The position numbers and the translations under genes are program-made. The notes under the pieces were generated by a model, which worked only from the letters and a program-made list of their open reading frames with translations, did no database searches and was not told the DNA's origin. A DNA stretch of 64,000 nucleotides from Panacagrimonas sp041603235 (GTDB lineage Bacteria > Pseudomonadota > Gammaproteobacteria > Nevskiales > Nevskiaceae), in assembly GCA_041603235.1 (NCBI GenBank), contig JBFIES010000005.1, positions 62,001-126,000 of the forward strand, given 5' to 3'. This document shows positions 44,006-52,378 of this stretch, in pieces. Position 1 is the stretch's first letter. Every line of letters starts with the position of its first letter.

Positions 44006-45793
44006 CTATCCACGAGGTTCGCGCGCGCGAATTTTTTTTATCCGATACTCGAGCTGCGCCCGCGTCAGACCAAGCTGGCGCGCGGCCATGGACATATTGC
44101 CTTTCGCACGGGCCAGCGCCGCCAGCGCCAGCCGGTCCTGCGTCGCTGGCAAATCGAGTGCGCCTTCTTTCCCCTGCAACCATGCGCCCACTTCCTTGAT
44201 TGCGTCCGCGGCGGCGTTGTCGGCTTGGGTCTCTCGATTCGGTGCGACCAGTTCCCCTGCGCGCCCCAACTCCAGCATGTCGCGATTCGCGCCGCCGTCG
44301 GCGGCGAACAGATGAGAGCGATCGAGCGGCTGGCCTTCGTCGGCCAGGATTACTCCACGCTCGAGCACGTTCTCGAGTTCGCGCACGTTGCCAGGCCAGT
44401 CGTGGTCGAGCAGCGCCGCAAGCGCGCGCGGAGTCAGCCCGGGCAGACGCCGTGCGTGCAGGCTCGAATATCGAGCCAGATAGTGCCCAATCAGCAGAGG
44501 AATATCGTCGCGTCGTTCGCGCAGCGGCGGGATCAGGATGGGAAACACGTTGAGGCGATAGAACAGATCCTGGCGGAAGGTCCCGTCTCGGATCGACTTC
44601 GCCAGATCGGCATTGGTCGCGGCGATGACGCGCACGTCGGCCTTGCGCGTGCGCGTACTGCCCAGGCGTTCGAACTCGCCGGTCTGCAGGACACGCAGCA
44701 GCTTGCCTTGTGCCGTGAGGCTGAGTGTGGCGATCTCGTCGAGGAACAGCGTGCCGCCGTCGGCCGACTCGAAGCGCCCGCCACGCGAGACATGCGCACC
44801 GGTAAAGGCACCGCGATCGGCGCCAAACAGTTCGGACTCCAGCAAGTCGTTCGGAATTGCGGCGCAGTTCACGGCGACGAAGGCGCGCGCCTTGCGCGGA
44901 CTGCGATCATGCAGTTCGCGCGCGAACAGGCTTTTGCCGACGCCGCTCTCGCCCAGTAGCAGCACCGTTGCGCGTGTCGGCGCGACGCGGTTGATCTGGT
45001 GCAGGATCGTGCTGAAAGCCGTTGATCCGCCTATCGGCGCGCTGGTATCGCTGTGCGATGCGCTTATGGGCAGTCGGGCGAAGCGGCCTTGCGACTCGCG
45101 CCCGGCCGGCGCCGAGCGTGTCTTTTCCATTGAAGGATGTAGATCCTCCTGATCGCGATCCGCGTCCGGCCAGTCTTCTTCCGGTCGTGCTACGGCGCGA
45201 CATTGGAGTCCCCCGCACGCGCGACACTCGACTTCACGCACCAGGATGTTTTTGCCCATGAAGGCGCTGGCATACCCCGAGGCGTAGCCTGCGAGCATCC
45301 AGCACGCGCCCTGATGGGCCAGCAGGGTCGTGCCCACCGGTTGATCGACCTCGAAGGAATCGTGGAACACGAACTCGCTGTCGATCTGGCCGCTGCTCAC
45401 CTCCATGCGGAACTGCTGGAGGCGGATTTCGGCCATGCCCTTGAGCGCGTGCAGTTGCGGTCCCACGGCAAAGGCTTCGAAGGTGCTTGCGCCGCCTCGC
45501 AGGCGCTTGGCGAATTCAGCATCCCGACAACCGGCACCGTAGCCCATGCGTGTGATCACACCGCGAGCGGCGTCCAGCCCGAATCGGGCGACCAGTTCGC
45601 TTCGCATGCCGTAGAACGACTCGGCGTGCAGCAGCAGCATGCGCTGATCCTCTAGCCAGATCCGTCCGTGTTCCGGACTGAAATGCAACTGCTCAGCGAT
45701 GTCGCGAACTTCCGGAAAGTGGAGGTCTGCGGGAATGGGATCGCGCTTGATCTTGCCCTTAGTTCGAACGGGCGCCTTACTGAGTCGAGCCAT
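44006..45793 (-). CDS. XylR/DmpR-type sigma-54-dependent activator
   Basis: 595 residues from ATG 45793 with GGGGA eight bases upstream. XylR_N sensor (about 25-125, WLEDQRMLLLHAESFYGMRSELVARFG), V4R domain (about 135-205, VECRACGGLQCRAV), central AAA+ domain with Walker A GESGVGKS (281-288) and the sigma-54 contact loop GAFTGA (328-333), then a Fis-type HTH at the C-terminus. This class senses aromatic effectors directly and activates catabolic operons with RpoN. It is divergent from the biphenyl/carbazole-like operon, whose -24/-12 promoter lies at 45953-45968. Confidence 0.93.
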   Translation of the reverse strand: MARLSKAPVRTKGKIKRDPIPADLHFPEVRDIAEQLHFSPEHGRIWLEDQRMLLLHAESFYGMRSELVARFGLDAARGVITRMGYGAGCRDAEFAKRLRGGASTFEAFAVGPQLHALKGMAEIRLQQFRMEVSSGQIDSEFVFHDSFEVDQPVGTTLLAHQGACWMLAGYASGYASAFMGKNILVREVECRACGGLQCRAVARPEEDWPDADRDQEDLHPSMEKTRSAPAGRESQGRFARLPISASHSDTSAPIGGSTAFSTILHQINRVAPTRATVLLLGESGVGKSLFARELHDRSPRKARAFVAVNCAAIPNDLLESELFGADRGAFTGAHVSRGGRFESADGGTLFLDEIATLSLTAQGKLLRVLQTGEFERLGSTRTRKADVRVIAATNADLAKSIRDGTFRQDLFYRLNVFPILIPPLRERRDDIPLLIGHYLARYSSLHARRLPGLTPRALAALLDHDWPGNVRELENVLERGVILADEGQPLDRSHLFAADGGANRDMLELGRAGELVAPNRETQADNAAADAIKEVGAWLQGKEGALDLPATQDRLALAALARAKGNMSMAARQLGLTRAQLEYRIKKIRAREPRG

Positions 45794-45844
45794 CGTCTCT
45801 TCCCCTTGGAATTTATATTCATCAAAACATGAATACGGCCCACT

Positions 45845-45862
45845 GTCATTTAAGAAAATGAC
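45845..45862. promoter_or_regulatory. Candidate upstream activator site
   Basis: Inverted repeat GTCATTT-AAGA-AAATGAC centred about 100 bp upstream of the -24/-12 promoter, inside the divergent region. XylR/DmpR-class activators bind A/T-centred palindromes about 100-200 bp upstream, so the position is suitable. Only one clear site is seen; a weaker pair ATCGC / GCGAT lies at about 45912-45933. Confidence 0.5.
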
Positions 45863-45952
45863 TAACAGGTTTCGCTGGGTCGAATTCGGGCGGCGGCCAG
45901 ACAGCTTCGGAATCGCCAATCGAATCAGCGATCTGCACGGTCCTGGCCAGGC

Positions 45953-45968
45953 TGGCACAGCCATTGCT
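45953..45968 (+). promoter_or_regulatory. Sigma-54 (-24/-12) promoter
   Basis: TGGCAC-AGCCA-TTGCT matches the RpoN consensus TGGCAC-N5-TTGCA/T exactly, with GG and GC in the required spacing. The predicted start is near 45978-45980, about 50 bases before the extradiol dioxygenase ATG. It faces the catabolic operon, and the divergent gene encodes a sigma-54 activator. Confidence 0.9.
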
Positions 45969-46031
45969 CCCCTCAATCCGTAAGCCGGCGCAGCAGATGC
46001 CGGCGCAATGCGAGCGAAGGAGGCGTCATCG

Positions 46032-46940
46032 ATGGCGGAAATCTCATCCCTGGGGTACCTGTGCGTGGCCTCCAACAGCCTCTCGGGCTGGGAGGCCTTC
46101 GCGACCGATATTCTCGGCATGGCGGTGCTGCGCGAAGAAGGCAGCGGGGCGCTCGCGCTGCGGATGGACGAGTGGGCGCTGCGTATGCGCATCGAGCCTG
46201 GAAGCGAGGACGATCTGGTCGCCGTGGGATGGCATTTTGAAACCCGGGACAGGCTTGAAGCCTACGTCAAGGAACTGGCACTACGGGGCATCGCCAGCGT
46301 TCCCGGTGACGCAGTGCTGGCGGCATCGCGCGTTGTCGAGCAACTCTACGTCTGCACGGATCCTGACGGCATCCGCCATGAATTCTTCTACGGCCCCGCG
46401 CATGCGCCCAAAGCGTTTCACTCGCCCGTTCTGCGCGGCGGCTTCGTCACCGGCGACCTGGGGGTCGGTCATTACGTATCCGCGGCAAAGGACTACGACA
46501 AGACCCTTGCGTTCCATCGCGACGGTCTTGGCCTGAAGGTGAGCGACCGTATCCGCGCGCCGCTGATGACGCCGCACGGAGAGATCCCCTTCGATGCCAC
46601 GTTCTTCCACACCGCGACCGGTCGGCATCACTCGTTCGCGACCGCAGCGCTGCCGTTCCCCAAGCGCATCCACCACATCATGGTTGAAGTGAGCGACTTC
46701 AACGATGTGGGACTGGCCTACGACCGCTGCCTCGCTGCAGGCGTGCCGATCATGATGGGGCTGGGCCATCATCCGAACGACGGCATGTTCTCGTTCTACG
46801 CCGTCACACCCTCCGGATTCGCGATCGAGTTCGGCCACGGTGGATGCGTGGTCGATGAGCAAAGCTGGCACGTACGCACCTATTCGCAGCTCAGCGACTG
46901 GGGCCATGCGCCGCCGCTTGCCGCAATCGAACCCGGCTAG
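46032..46940 (+). CDS. bphC: Extradiol ring-cleavage dioxygenase (2,3-dihydroxybiphenyl 1,2-dioxygenase-like)
   Basis: 302-residue two-domain type I extradiol dioxygenase. Iron ligands are visible as H147 (LGVGH), H215 (IHHIMVE) and E266 (AIEFGHG). It opens a catechol ring next to the hydroxyls to give a meta-cleavage product. ATG 46032 (MAEISSLGYL) has AGGAGG upstream (about 13 bases) and fits the family N-terminus; an ATG at 46008 is in frame but longer. First gene of the seven-gene operon, directly after the sigma-54 promoter. Confidence 0.9.
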   Translation: MAEISSLGYLCVASNSLSGWEAFATDILGMAVLREEGSGALALRMDEWALRMRIEPGSEDDLVAVGWHFETRDRLEAYVKELALRGIASVPGDAVLAASRVVEQLYVCTDPDGIRHEFFYGPAHAPKAFHSPVLRGGFVTGDLGVGHYVSAAKDYDKTLAFHRDGLGLKVSDRIRAPLMTPHGEIPFDATFFHTATGRHHSFATAALPFPKRIHHIMVEVSDFNDVGLAYDRCLAAGVPIMMGLGHHPNDGMFSFYAVTPSGFAIEFGHGGCVVDEQSWHVRTYSQLSDWGHAPPLAAIEPG

Positions 46941-46973
46941 CCAAGGCTGGATAACCACGTAAGGAGAACATGC

Positions 46974-48146
46974 ATGGACGGCGACAGACCGCAGGTGCAG
47001 ATCAACCCCGGCCGTTACGAAGATGCGGTGCTGGGCTTTCGCAATCACTGGTACCCGGCGCTGCTCTCCGAGGAGATCATCGAAGAGCAGCTGGTCCCGC
47101 TGACCTTGCTCGGCGAGAACTTGCTGTTCAAGCGCATCGACGGAGTGGTCTACGCCATCGCCGATCAATGCATACACCGAGGCTTCCGTTTTTCCACAAA
47201 GCCTGAGTGCTACACCAAGAACAGCATTACCTGCTGGCTGCACGCCTTCACCTACAACTTCAAGGACGGCAAGCTGGTGGCTATCCCGAGCGCGCCGGAC
47301 AGTCGCCTGATCGGCCGGCGCGGCGTCAAGAGCTACCCGGTTCAGGAAGTCAATGGCATGGTGTTCACCTTTGTCGGCGACATGCAACCAGCGCCAGCGC
47401 TGATTGACGATGTCCCGCCAGGTTTTCTGGATGAACAATGGTGCACGGTGGGTGCGGTCAATGCACCCGCCGCCTGTAATTGGCGACTCGCAGCGGATTC
47501 GGGCTTCGATCCCAATCACATTTTCATTCACAAGGATGATGAATTTCTAAAGCTGCTCAACCGTCCCTTTCCGATCGCCAATCGTCTGGTCGGCGGCGAT
47601 ACCTTCCACGAAATCACGGAAGTCACCGGTGACGGACCCAAAGGCCTGATCGATGCGCTGGGCAAGTCCGAACCGGTATTTGAATTTGAATTCGAATGCG
47701 ACGGCGAGCGCGGTCGCATGGCCTCCAGCATTCCTGCCAATGAAATGGCGCACATGGCCTACGGGTCCATTGAAGGCTCGATCTGGTTGCCGGGCGCGCT
47801 CAAGGTGGAACCCTGGCCAGACATGGGCATGGTTCATTACGAATGGTACGTGCCGGTGGACGAGAAGAACCACCGCTATTTCATTGCCTGGGGCCGCAAG
47901 ACCACCGATCCCGCGCAGCGCGCTGCCTTTCGCGAGGAAGTGAAGACAAAGTGGGTAAAGCTCCGTTTCGAGCAGTTCAACGCAACCGATCTGGTCGCCA
48001 ATGTCGGGGTCGAGGTCGGCACCGACGGGCTGCCCTACAAGGCGGCGGAAAGCCTGTACGAAGGCGATGGCTACACCCTGGTGTGGCGACGCCTGGCGAG
48101 TAAATTCAATCGCGGCGTGCAGGTCCGCGGCGGCGCCAAGGCATAG
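46974..48146 (+). CDS. CarAa-like Rieske angular dioxygenase oxygenase component
   Basis: 390 residues resembling the carbazole 1,9a-dioxygenase terminal oxygenase: LGFRNHWYPALLSEEI, LLGENLLFKRIDG, GFDPNHIFIHKD, SIWLPGALKVEP and YEWYVPVDE. Rieske ligands are C66, H68, C87 and H90; mononuclear iron ligands are likely H182, H186 and D339. CarAa-type enzymes are homotrimers without beta subunit and attack the angular carbon next to a heteroatom, or lateral positions. The gene lies between bphC and the bphA1-like gene, so it probably shares the ferredoxin encoded downstream. Substrate could be carbazole, dibenzofuran, dioxin or a diaryl ether; not determinable. Confidence 0.85.
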   Translation: MDGDRPQVQINPGRYEDAVLGFRNHWYPALLSEEIIEEQLVPLTLLGENLLFKRIDGVVYAIADQCIHRGFRFSTKPECYTKNSITCWLHAFTYNFKDGKLVAIPSAPDSRLIGRRGVKSYPVQEVNGMVFTFVGDMQPAPALIDDVPPGFLDEQWCTVGAVNAPAACNWRLAADSGFDPNHIFIHKDDEFLKLLNRPFPIANRLVGGDTFHEITEVTGDGPKGLIDALGKSEPVFEFEFECDGERGRMASSIPANEMAHMAYGSIEGSIWLPGALKVEPWPDMGMVHYEWYVPVDEKNHRYFIAWGRKTTDPAQRAAFREEVKTKWVKLRFEQFNATDLVANVGVEVGTDGLPYKAAESLYEGDGYTLVWRRLASKFNRGVQVRGGAKA

Positions 48147-48157
48147 GAAAAGACACC

Positions 48158-49510
48158 ATGGATGGTCGCGAACCCATCACTGCGGCGTCTGGCTGGACGC
48201 CAGAGAGCATCCGCGCGCTGGTCGATGTGCAGACCGGTACGCTCGATCCGCGCATCTATTGCGACGAGGCGCTGTACCGCATCGAGCTGGAGCAGGTCTT
48301 TGCCCGCAGCTGGCTGTTTCTCGCACACCGCAGCCAGATTCCCAAGGCGGGCGACTTTTTCTCCACCTACATGGGTGAGGACCCGGTCATCGTGTCGCGG
48401 CAGAAAGACGGCAGCGTGGCTGCCTTCCTCAATCAGTGCCGTCATCGCGGCATGCGTCTGTCACGGCTGGATCACGGCAACGCCAAATTCTTCACCTGCT
48501 CCTATCACGGCTGGAGCTACGACTCCGCAGGCAAGTTGGTGAGCGTGCCGATGGAGAAGAACGGCTATTGCAGCAAGCTGAACAAGGCCGATTGGGGCGC
48601 GGTGAGAGTGCCGCGCATCGCCGAATACAAGGGGCTGATCTTCGGCTGCTGGGATGAGCAAGCGCCGGATCTCGATGCCTATCTGGGCGATGCAAAGTTC
48701 TACATCGACGTCATGTTCGACCGCAGCGATGCCGGCACCGAGGTCTGGGGCGGTGTCCACAAGTGGGTGATCCCCTGCAACTGGAAGTTCGCGGCCGAGC
48801 AGTTTTGCAGCGACATGTATCACGCGCCGCTGTCGCACATGTCGGCCATCTTGGCGGTCCTGCCGGACGGGGTTCCGCCCGAGGCCGCGCAGTGGCCGAC
48901 CGAAGGCCTGCAGTGGCGTTCGCCCAACGCAGGACACGGCACCGGCTTCCATACCCCAGACGACCAGGGGCAACTGCTCGGGGCCATCGTCGGTCCGCTG
49001 GTGGCGCAGTACCTGATGGAGTCGCGTCCGCGCGTCGCGGCGCGGCTGGGCAACGCGAGAACGACGGCGGTCAACGGCGCGCACATGACCATCTTTCCGA
49101 CCTGCTCCTTCCTTCCAGGCATCAACACGCTGCGCGTCTGGCATCCGCGCGGTCCGAACGAGATCGAGGTCTGGGCGATGGCGATTGTCGATGCGGATGC
49201 GCCGCAGGACGTCAAGGACTGTTGGGGGCAGGGCATCACCCGCAGCTTCAGCCCGGCCGGAATGTTCGAGCAGGACGATGGCGAGAACTGGATCGAGGTG
49301 CAGCGCGTGCTGCGCGGTGCCCGCGCCAGAGCTCAACCCTTCAACCTGCAGATGGGCATGGGCAACGAGCAATCGGACGAGCGTTTTCCAGGGCCGCTCA
49401 GCTATGTGTTTTCCGAGGCCGCGGCGCGCGGGCTGTACACGCGCTGGGCACGCATGATGGCCGGCGAGTCGCATGAGCAACTCGCGCGTCCAAATGAGGG
49501 TGTGTCATGA
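48158..49510 (+). CDS. bphA1: Aromatic-ring-hydroxylating dioxygenase, alpha subunit (BphA1-like)
   Basis: 450 residues. Rieske cluster CRHRG-N-CSYHGW (C94, H96, C114, H117). Catalytic iron site EQFCSDMYHAPLSHMS with D219 bridging and H222/H227 as ligands. Sequence is of the biphenyl/cumene/naphthalene alpha type, which forms cis-dihydrodiols with a beta subunit. It follows the CarAa-like gene by 11 bases and its stop overlaps the beta-subunit start (ATGA). Two different Rieske oxygenases in one operon is the main oddity. Confidence 0.9.
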   Translation: MDGREPITAASGWTPESIRALVDVQTGTLDPRIYCDEALYRIELEQVFARSWLFLAHRSQIPKAGDFFSTYMGEDPVIVSRQKDGSVAAFLNQCRHRGMRLSRLDHGNAKFFTCSYHGWSYDSAGKLVSVPMEKNGYCSKLNKADWGAVRVPRIAEYKGLIFGCWDEQAPDLDAYLGDAKFYIDVMFDRSDAGTEVWGGVHKWVIPCNWKFAAEQFCSDMYHAPLSHMSAILAVLPDGVPPEAAQWPTEGLQWRSPNAGHGTGFHTPDDQGQLLGAIVGPLVAQYLMESRPRVAARLGNARTTAVNGAHMTIFPTCSFLPGINTLRVWHPRGPNEIEVWAMAIVDADAPQDVKDCWGQGITRSFSPAGMFEQDDGENWIEVQRVLRGARARAQPFNLQMGMGNEQSDERFPGPLSYVFSEAAARGLYTRWARMMAGESHEQLARPNEGVS

Positions 49511-50031
49511 CGCCGCAAGTCACGCCCGAGCTGCAGCTCGATATCGAGCGTTTCCTGTTTGCCGAAGCCGCCTTGCTCGACCGTCACGAGTATCGGGATT
49601 GGCTGTCGCTGTTCACAGAAGACCTGGTGTATCTGTTGCCGGTCACGACCAACGATCACGAGCAGGCCGTGGGTGCGCCACCGCCGCCGGGGCCGCAGGC
49701 GTACTACTTCCATGACGACCTGCGCACCCTGACGCAGCGTGTCAAGCGGCTCGAAACCGGCAAAGGCTGGGCCGAGATGCCGCCCTCGCGTACGCGCCGC
49801 ATGATCAGCAACGTGATGCTGACGCCAGCCGATGTCGCCGGCGAGTGGAACGTGGCCTGCAACTACCTGCTGTACCGCTCGCGGCTGGAACGTCAGGTAG
49901 ACCTGCTCATCGGCTCTCGCGTGGATCGCCTGCGACCGGATCCAGACGGGTCCAGATGGAAGATCGCGCGCCGCGATCTGACGCTCGATCAGGGCACGCT
50001 GCTCGCCAACAACCTGAGCATCTTTTTCTGA
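49507..50031 (+). CDS. bphA2: Ring-hydroxylating dioxygenase, beta subunit
   Basis: 174 residues with the SnoaL-like cone fold of dioxygenase beta subunits: ERFLFAEAALLDRHEYRDWLSLFTEDLVYLLPV at the start, SRTRRMISNVMLTP in the middle, RRDLTLDQGTLLANNLSIFF at the end. It has a structural role in the alpha3beta3 enzyme. Start and stop overlap both neighbours (ATGA, TGATG), showing tight co-translation. It would pair with the BphA1-like rather than the CarAa-like alpha. Confidence 0.92.
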   Translation: MTPQVTPELQLDIERFLFAEAALLDRHEYRDWLSLFTEDLVYLLPVTTNDHEQAVGAPPPPGPQAYYFHDDLRTLTQRVKRLETGKGWAEMPPSRTRRMISNVMLTPADVAGEWNVACNYLLYRSRLERQVDLLIGSRVDRLRPDPDGSRWKIARRDLTLDQGTLLANNLSIFF

Positions 50032-50342
50032 TGAGCCAGCGAATCCATGCCTGCAGCGTGCACGAGCTAGCCGACGGCGAAATGCGCGTCGTGGAAGATG
50101 CGCCGTTTGCCCTCGCAGTCTGCCGCGTCAAGGACGAGTGGTTCGCGTTCGAAGACAACTGCACGCACGAGGATTTTGCGCTCAGCGAAGGCGCTGTGGA
50201 TGGCGTCGAGATCGAGTGTGCGCTGCACGGCGCGCGCTACTGCCTGCGAACCGGCGCGGTGCGCGCGATTCCGGCCAGTTGCCCGATCCGCGTGTTTCCC
50301 GTGCACGTGGACGGCGATGTCGTCGAAGTGGAACTGCCCTGA
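50031..50342 (+). CDS. bphA3: Rieske-type ferredoxin
   Basis: 103 residues with a complete Rieske motif: C44-T-H46 (DNCTHEDFALSEG) and C63-A-L-H66 (ECALHGARYCLRTG). It carries electrons from a reductase to the oxygenase. Start ATG overlaps the beta-subunit stop. It is the only ferredoxin in the operon, so it may serve both oxygenases. No reductase gene follows. Confidence 0.9.
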   Translation: MSQRIHACSVHELADGEMRVVEDAPFALAVCRVKDEWFAFEDNCTHEDFALSEGAVDGVEIECALHGARYCLRTGAVRAIPASCPIRVFPVHVDGDVVEVELP

Positions 50343-50362
50343 AGTTGCCAAGAGAAAACCCA

Positions 50363-51208
50363 ATGTCCGAACTGACAGAATCCAGCACCAGCTGCTACCT
50401 CGAAGCCGACGGCCAGCGCCTGCACTATCACGATGCCGGCAGCGGACCGGCGGTGATCATGTTGCACGGCGGCGGCCCGGGCGCGGGCGGCTGGAGCAAT
50501 TTCAACCGCAACATCGGTCCCTTCGTCGAAGCCGGATATCGCACGATCCTGCTCGACTGCCCGGGCTTCAACAAATCCTGTCCGATCATTTCCGCCGATG
50601 CTCGCGGCCTGATCAACGCACGCGCGGTGCGCGCCCTGATGGATGCGTTGGACATTCAGAAGGCACACCTGATCGGCAATTCGATGGGCGGTCTGAGCGC
50701 GTTGACTTTCGCGCTCGAATTCCCGGACCGTCTCGAGCGCATGATCCTGATGGGCAGCGCAGGACTGGGCCAGAGCCTGTTCCAGCCATCGCCGCAGGAA
50801 GGCATCAAGCTGCTGATGAAGCTGTACAAGCAACCGACCTTGGAAAACCTGCAGGCGATGCTGCAGGTCTTCGTCTACGACACCTCGGTCCTCACCGACG
50901 AGCTGGTGCAGCAGCGCTGGCAGGCCATGCAGCGCTCGCAGGAGCACCTGGCGAACTTCGTCAAGAGCAACGAGATGAATCCGCGCGCCCTGTTCGTAGA
51001 CTTGACTCCGCGCCTTGGCGAGATCAAGGCGAAGACGCTCGTCGTCTGGGGTCGCGACGACCGCTTCGTCCCCCTGGACAACGGCATCAAGGCGGTCTGG
51101 GGCCTTCCGGACGCCGATCTGCAGGTGTTCGGTCGCTGCGGACATTGGGCGCAGTGGGAACACGCAGAGAAGTTCAACCGGCTGGCGCTGGGTTTTCTCG
51201 GCGCGTGA
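50363..51208 (+). CDS. bphD: Meta-cleavage product C-C hydrolase (BphD-like)
   Basis: 281-residue alpha/beta hydrolase cleaving the C-C bond of the vinylogous 1,5-diketone made by the extradiol enzyme. Signature HGGGPGAGGWSNFNRN, nucleophile GNSMGG (S107), acid GRDDRFVP (D233) and H261 (GRCGHWAQWEH). Length and the ADGQRLHYHDAG start match BphD. Starts further upstream in the same frame would run through the ferredoxin gene. Products would be 2-hydroxypentadienoate and an aromatic acid if the substrate is biphenyl-like. Confidence 0.92.
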   Translation: MSELTESSTSCYLEADGQRLHYHDAGSGPAVIMLHGGGPGAGGWSNFNRNIGPFVEAGYRTILLDCPGFNKSCPIISADARGLINARAVRALMDALDIQKAHLIGNSMGGLSALTFALEFPDRLERMILMGSAGLGQSLFQPSPQEGIKLLMKLYKQPTLENLQAMLQVFVYDTSVLTDELVQQRWQAMQRSQEHLANFVKSNEMNPRALFVDLTPRLGEIKAKTLVVWGRDDRFVPLDNGIKAVWGLPDADLQVFGRCGHWAQWEHAEKFNRLALGFLGA

Positions 51209-51242
51209 AACGCTGGACACCCTTTTTGACCCGGAATCGACC

Positions 51243-52058
51243 ATGAACGGACTTAAGAATTCGGTGGTGCTGATCACCGGCGGTGGTTCCGGCCTCGGCC
51301 GCGCGCTGGTCGAACGCTTCCTGCGCGAAGGTGCGAGCGTCGCAGTACTGGAATCCAGCGCCGCACGCGCAGCAAACTTGCGTGCCGACTTCGGCGAGGA
51401 GGTCGAGGCGATCATCGGCGACGTCACGGTCTACGCGGACAACGCGCGCGCGGTCGAGCGCGCGGTGGCCCGCTTCGGACGACTCGATACCTTCATCGCC
51501 AACGCCGGCATCTTCGATTTCTTCCAGGCGCTGCCGCAGTACGAGGGTGACAAGCTCGCCGCGGCGTTCGACGAGTTGTTCGCGGTCAACGTCAAGGGCG
51601 GCCTGCTCGGCGCGCGGGCCGCCCTGCCGGAACTGGTCAGGACTCGCGGCAGCATCCTCTTCACGATCTCCAACGCCGGCTTTTATCCCGGGGGTGGCGG
51701 TCCGCTCTACACCGCGTCGAAGCACGCGCTGGTGGGTCTGGTGAAGCAGCTTGCGCACGAACTGGCCCCCAAGGTGAGAGTCAACGGTGTCGCGCCGGGC
51801 GGCATGAAGACCAACCTGAGCGGCTTGCACGCGACCGGCACGGGAGCGCAATCGCTGGCAGACGTAGAGGGCCTCGACCAGATGCTGCGCGACGTCACGC
51901 CGCTGCAGATCGCTCCGAGGCCCGAGGATTACTGCGGGCCCTATATGCTGCTCGCATCTGCGGCGGAAGCGGGGCCCATCACGGGCGCGATAATCAACAC
52001 CGACGGCGGCCTGGGCGCGCGTGGAATCATCAACATCCGCGGGGGGGAGGCGCTTTGA
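51243..52058 (+). CDS. bphB: cis-dihydrodiol dehydrogenase (BphB-like SDR)
   Basis: 271 residues. Rossmann motif GGGSGLG (13-19), IANAGIFD, and catalytic S143 (ISNAG), Y156 and K160 (YTASK), then NGVAPGGMKTNL. It dehydrogenates the cis-dihydrodiol to the catechol used by BphC, so it completes the upper pathway. Last gene of the operon; no terminator with T-run was recognised directly after it. Confidence 0.92.
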   Translation: MNGLKNSVVLITGGGSGLGRALVERFLREGASVAVLESSAARAANLRADFGEEVEAIIGDVTVYADNARAVERAVARFGRLDTFIANAGIFDFFQALPQYEGDKLAAAFDELFAVNVKGGLLGARAALPELVRTRGSILFTISNAGFYPGGGGPLYTASKHALVGLVKQLAHELAPKVRVNGVAPGGMKTNLSGLHATGTGAQSLADVEGLDQMLRDVTPLQIAPRPEDYCGPYMLLASAAEAGPITGAIINTDGGLGARGIINIRGGEAL

Positions 52059-52378
52059 TGTCCCGTTACGGTTGCTGGGTCCATCTCACCTTTTGATCGC
52101 TTGAACCGCCAAGGATGCGTTTCGCTTTCGTGTTCCGTTGATACGGCTTAATCACCGGGAGACTTAGTGAAAAAGAATAGGCAGGCCCCCACCCCGACAC
52201 AGAACGTCCGCGGCAGGAATGCGGACTATCGGACTCTTCTGCTGGGGACACATCGCAAAAGAATTATCCAGCGGACGCTGACCAGCCCGAAGCGGTCCTT
52301 GCATCGAATAAAGCGGACACTTCGAGATTTGATATCTCACCGCGGCGGGCGGGCACACCTTCGAGCCAGTGCGCTTGA
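52059..52378. other. 320-bp spacer after the aromatic operon
   Basis: No gene can be supported. A 76-codon frame (52167-52397) is Arg-rich, lacks known domains and overlaps the MAPEG end. The stretch may hold the end of the operon transcript and old mobile-element or island-boundary sequence, but no inverted repeat or att-like repeat was identified by eye. Confidence 0.45.

Noticed and set aside
46281..47531. 416-codon minus-strand frame opposite bphC/CarAa-like
   Set aside because: Shadow frame over genes with intact metal-ligand motifs.
50098..51427. Long plus- and minus-strand frames over the ferredoxin, bphD and bphB region
   Set aside because: Arg/Pro-rich shadows in high-GC DNA; the real frames have catalytic residues and overlapping start/stop signals.
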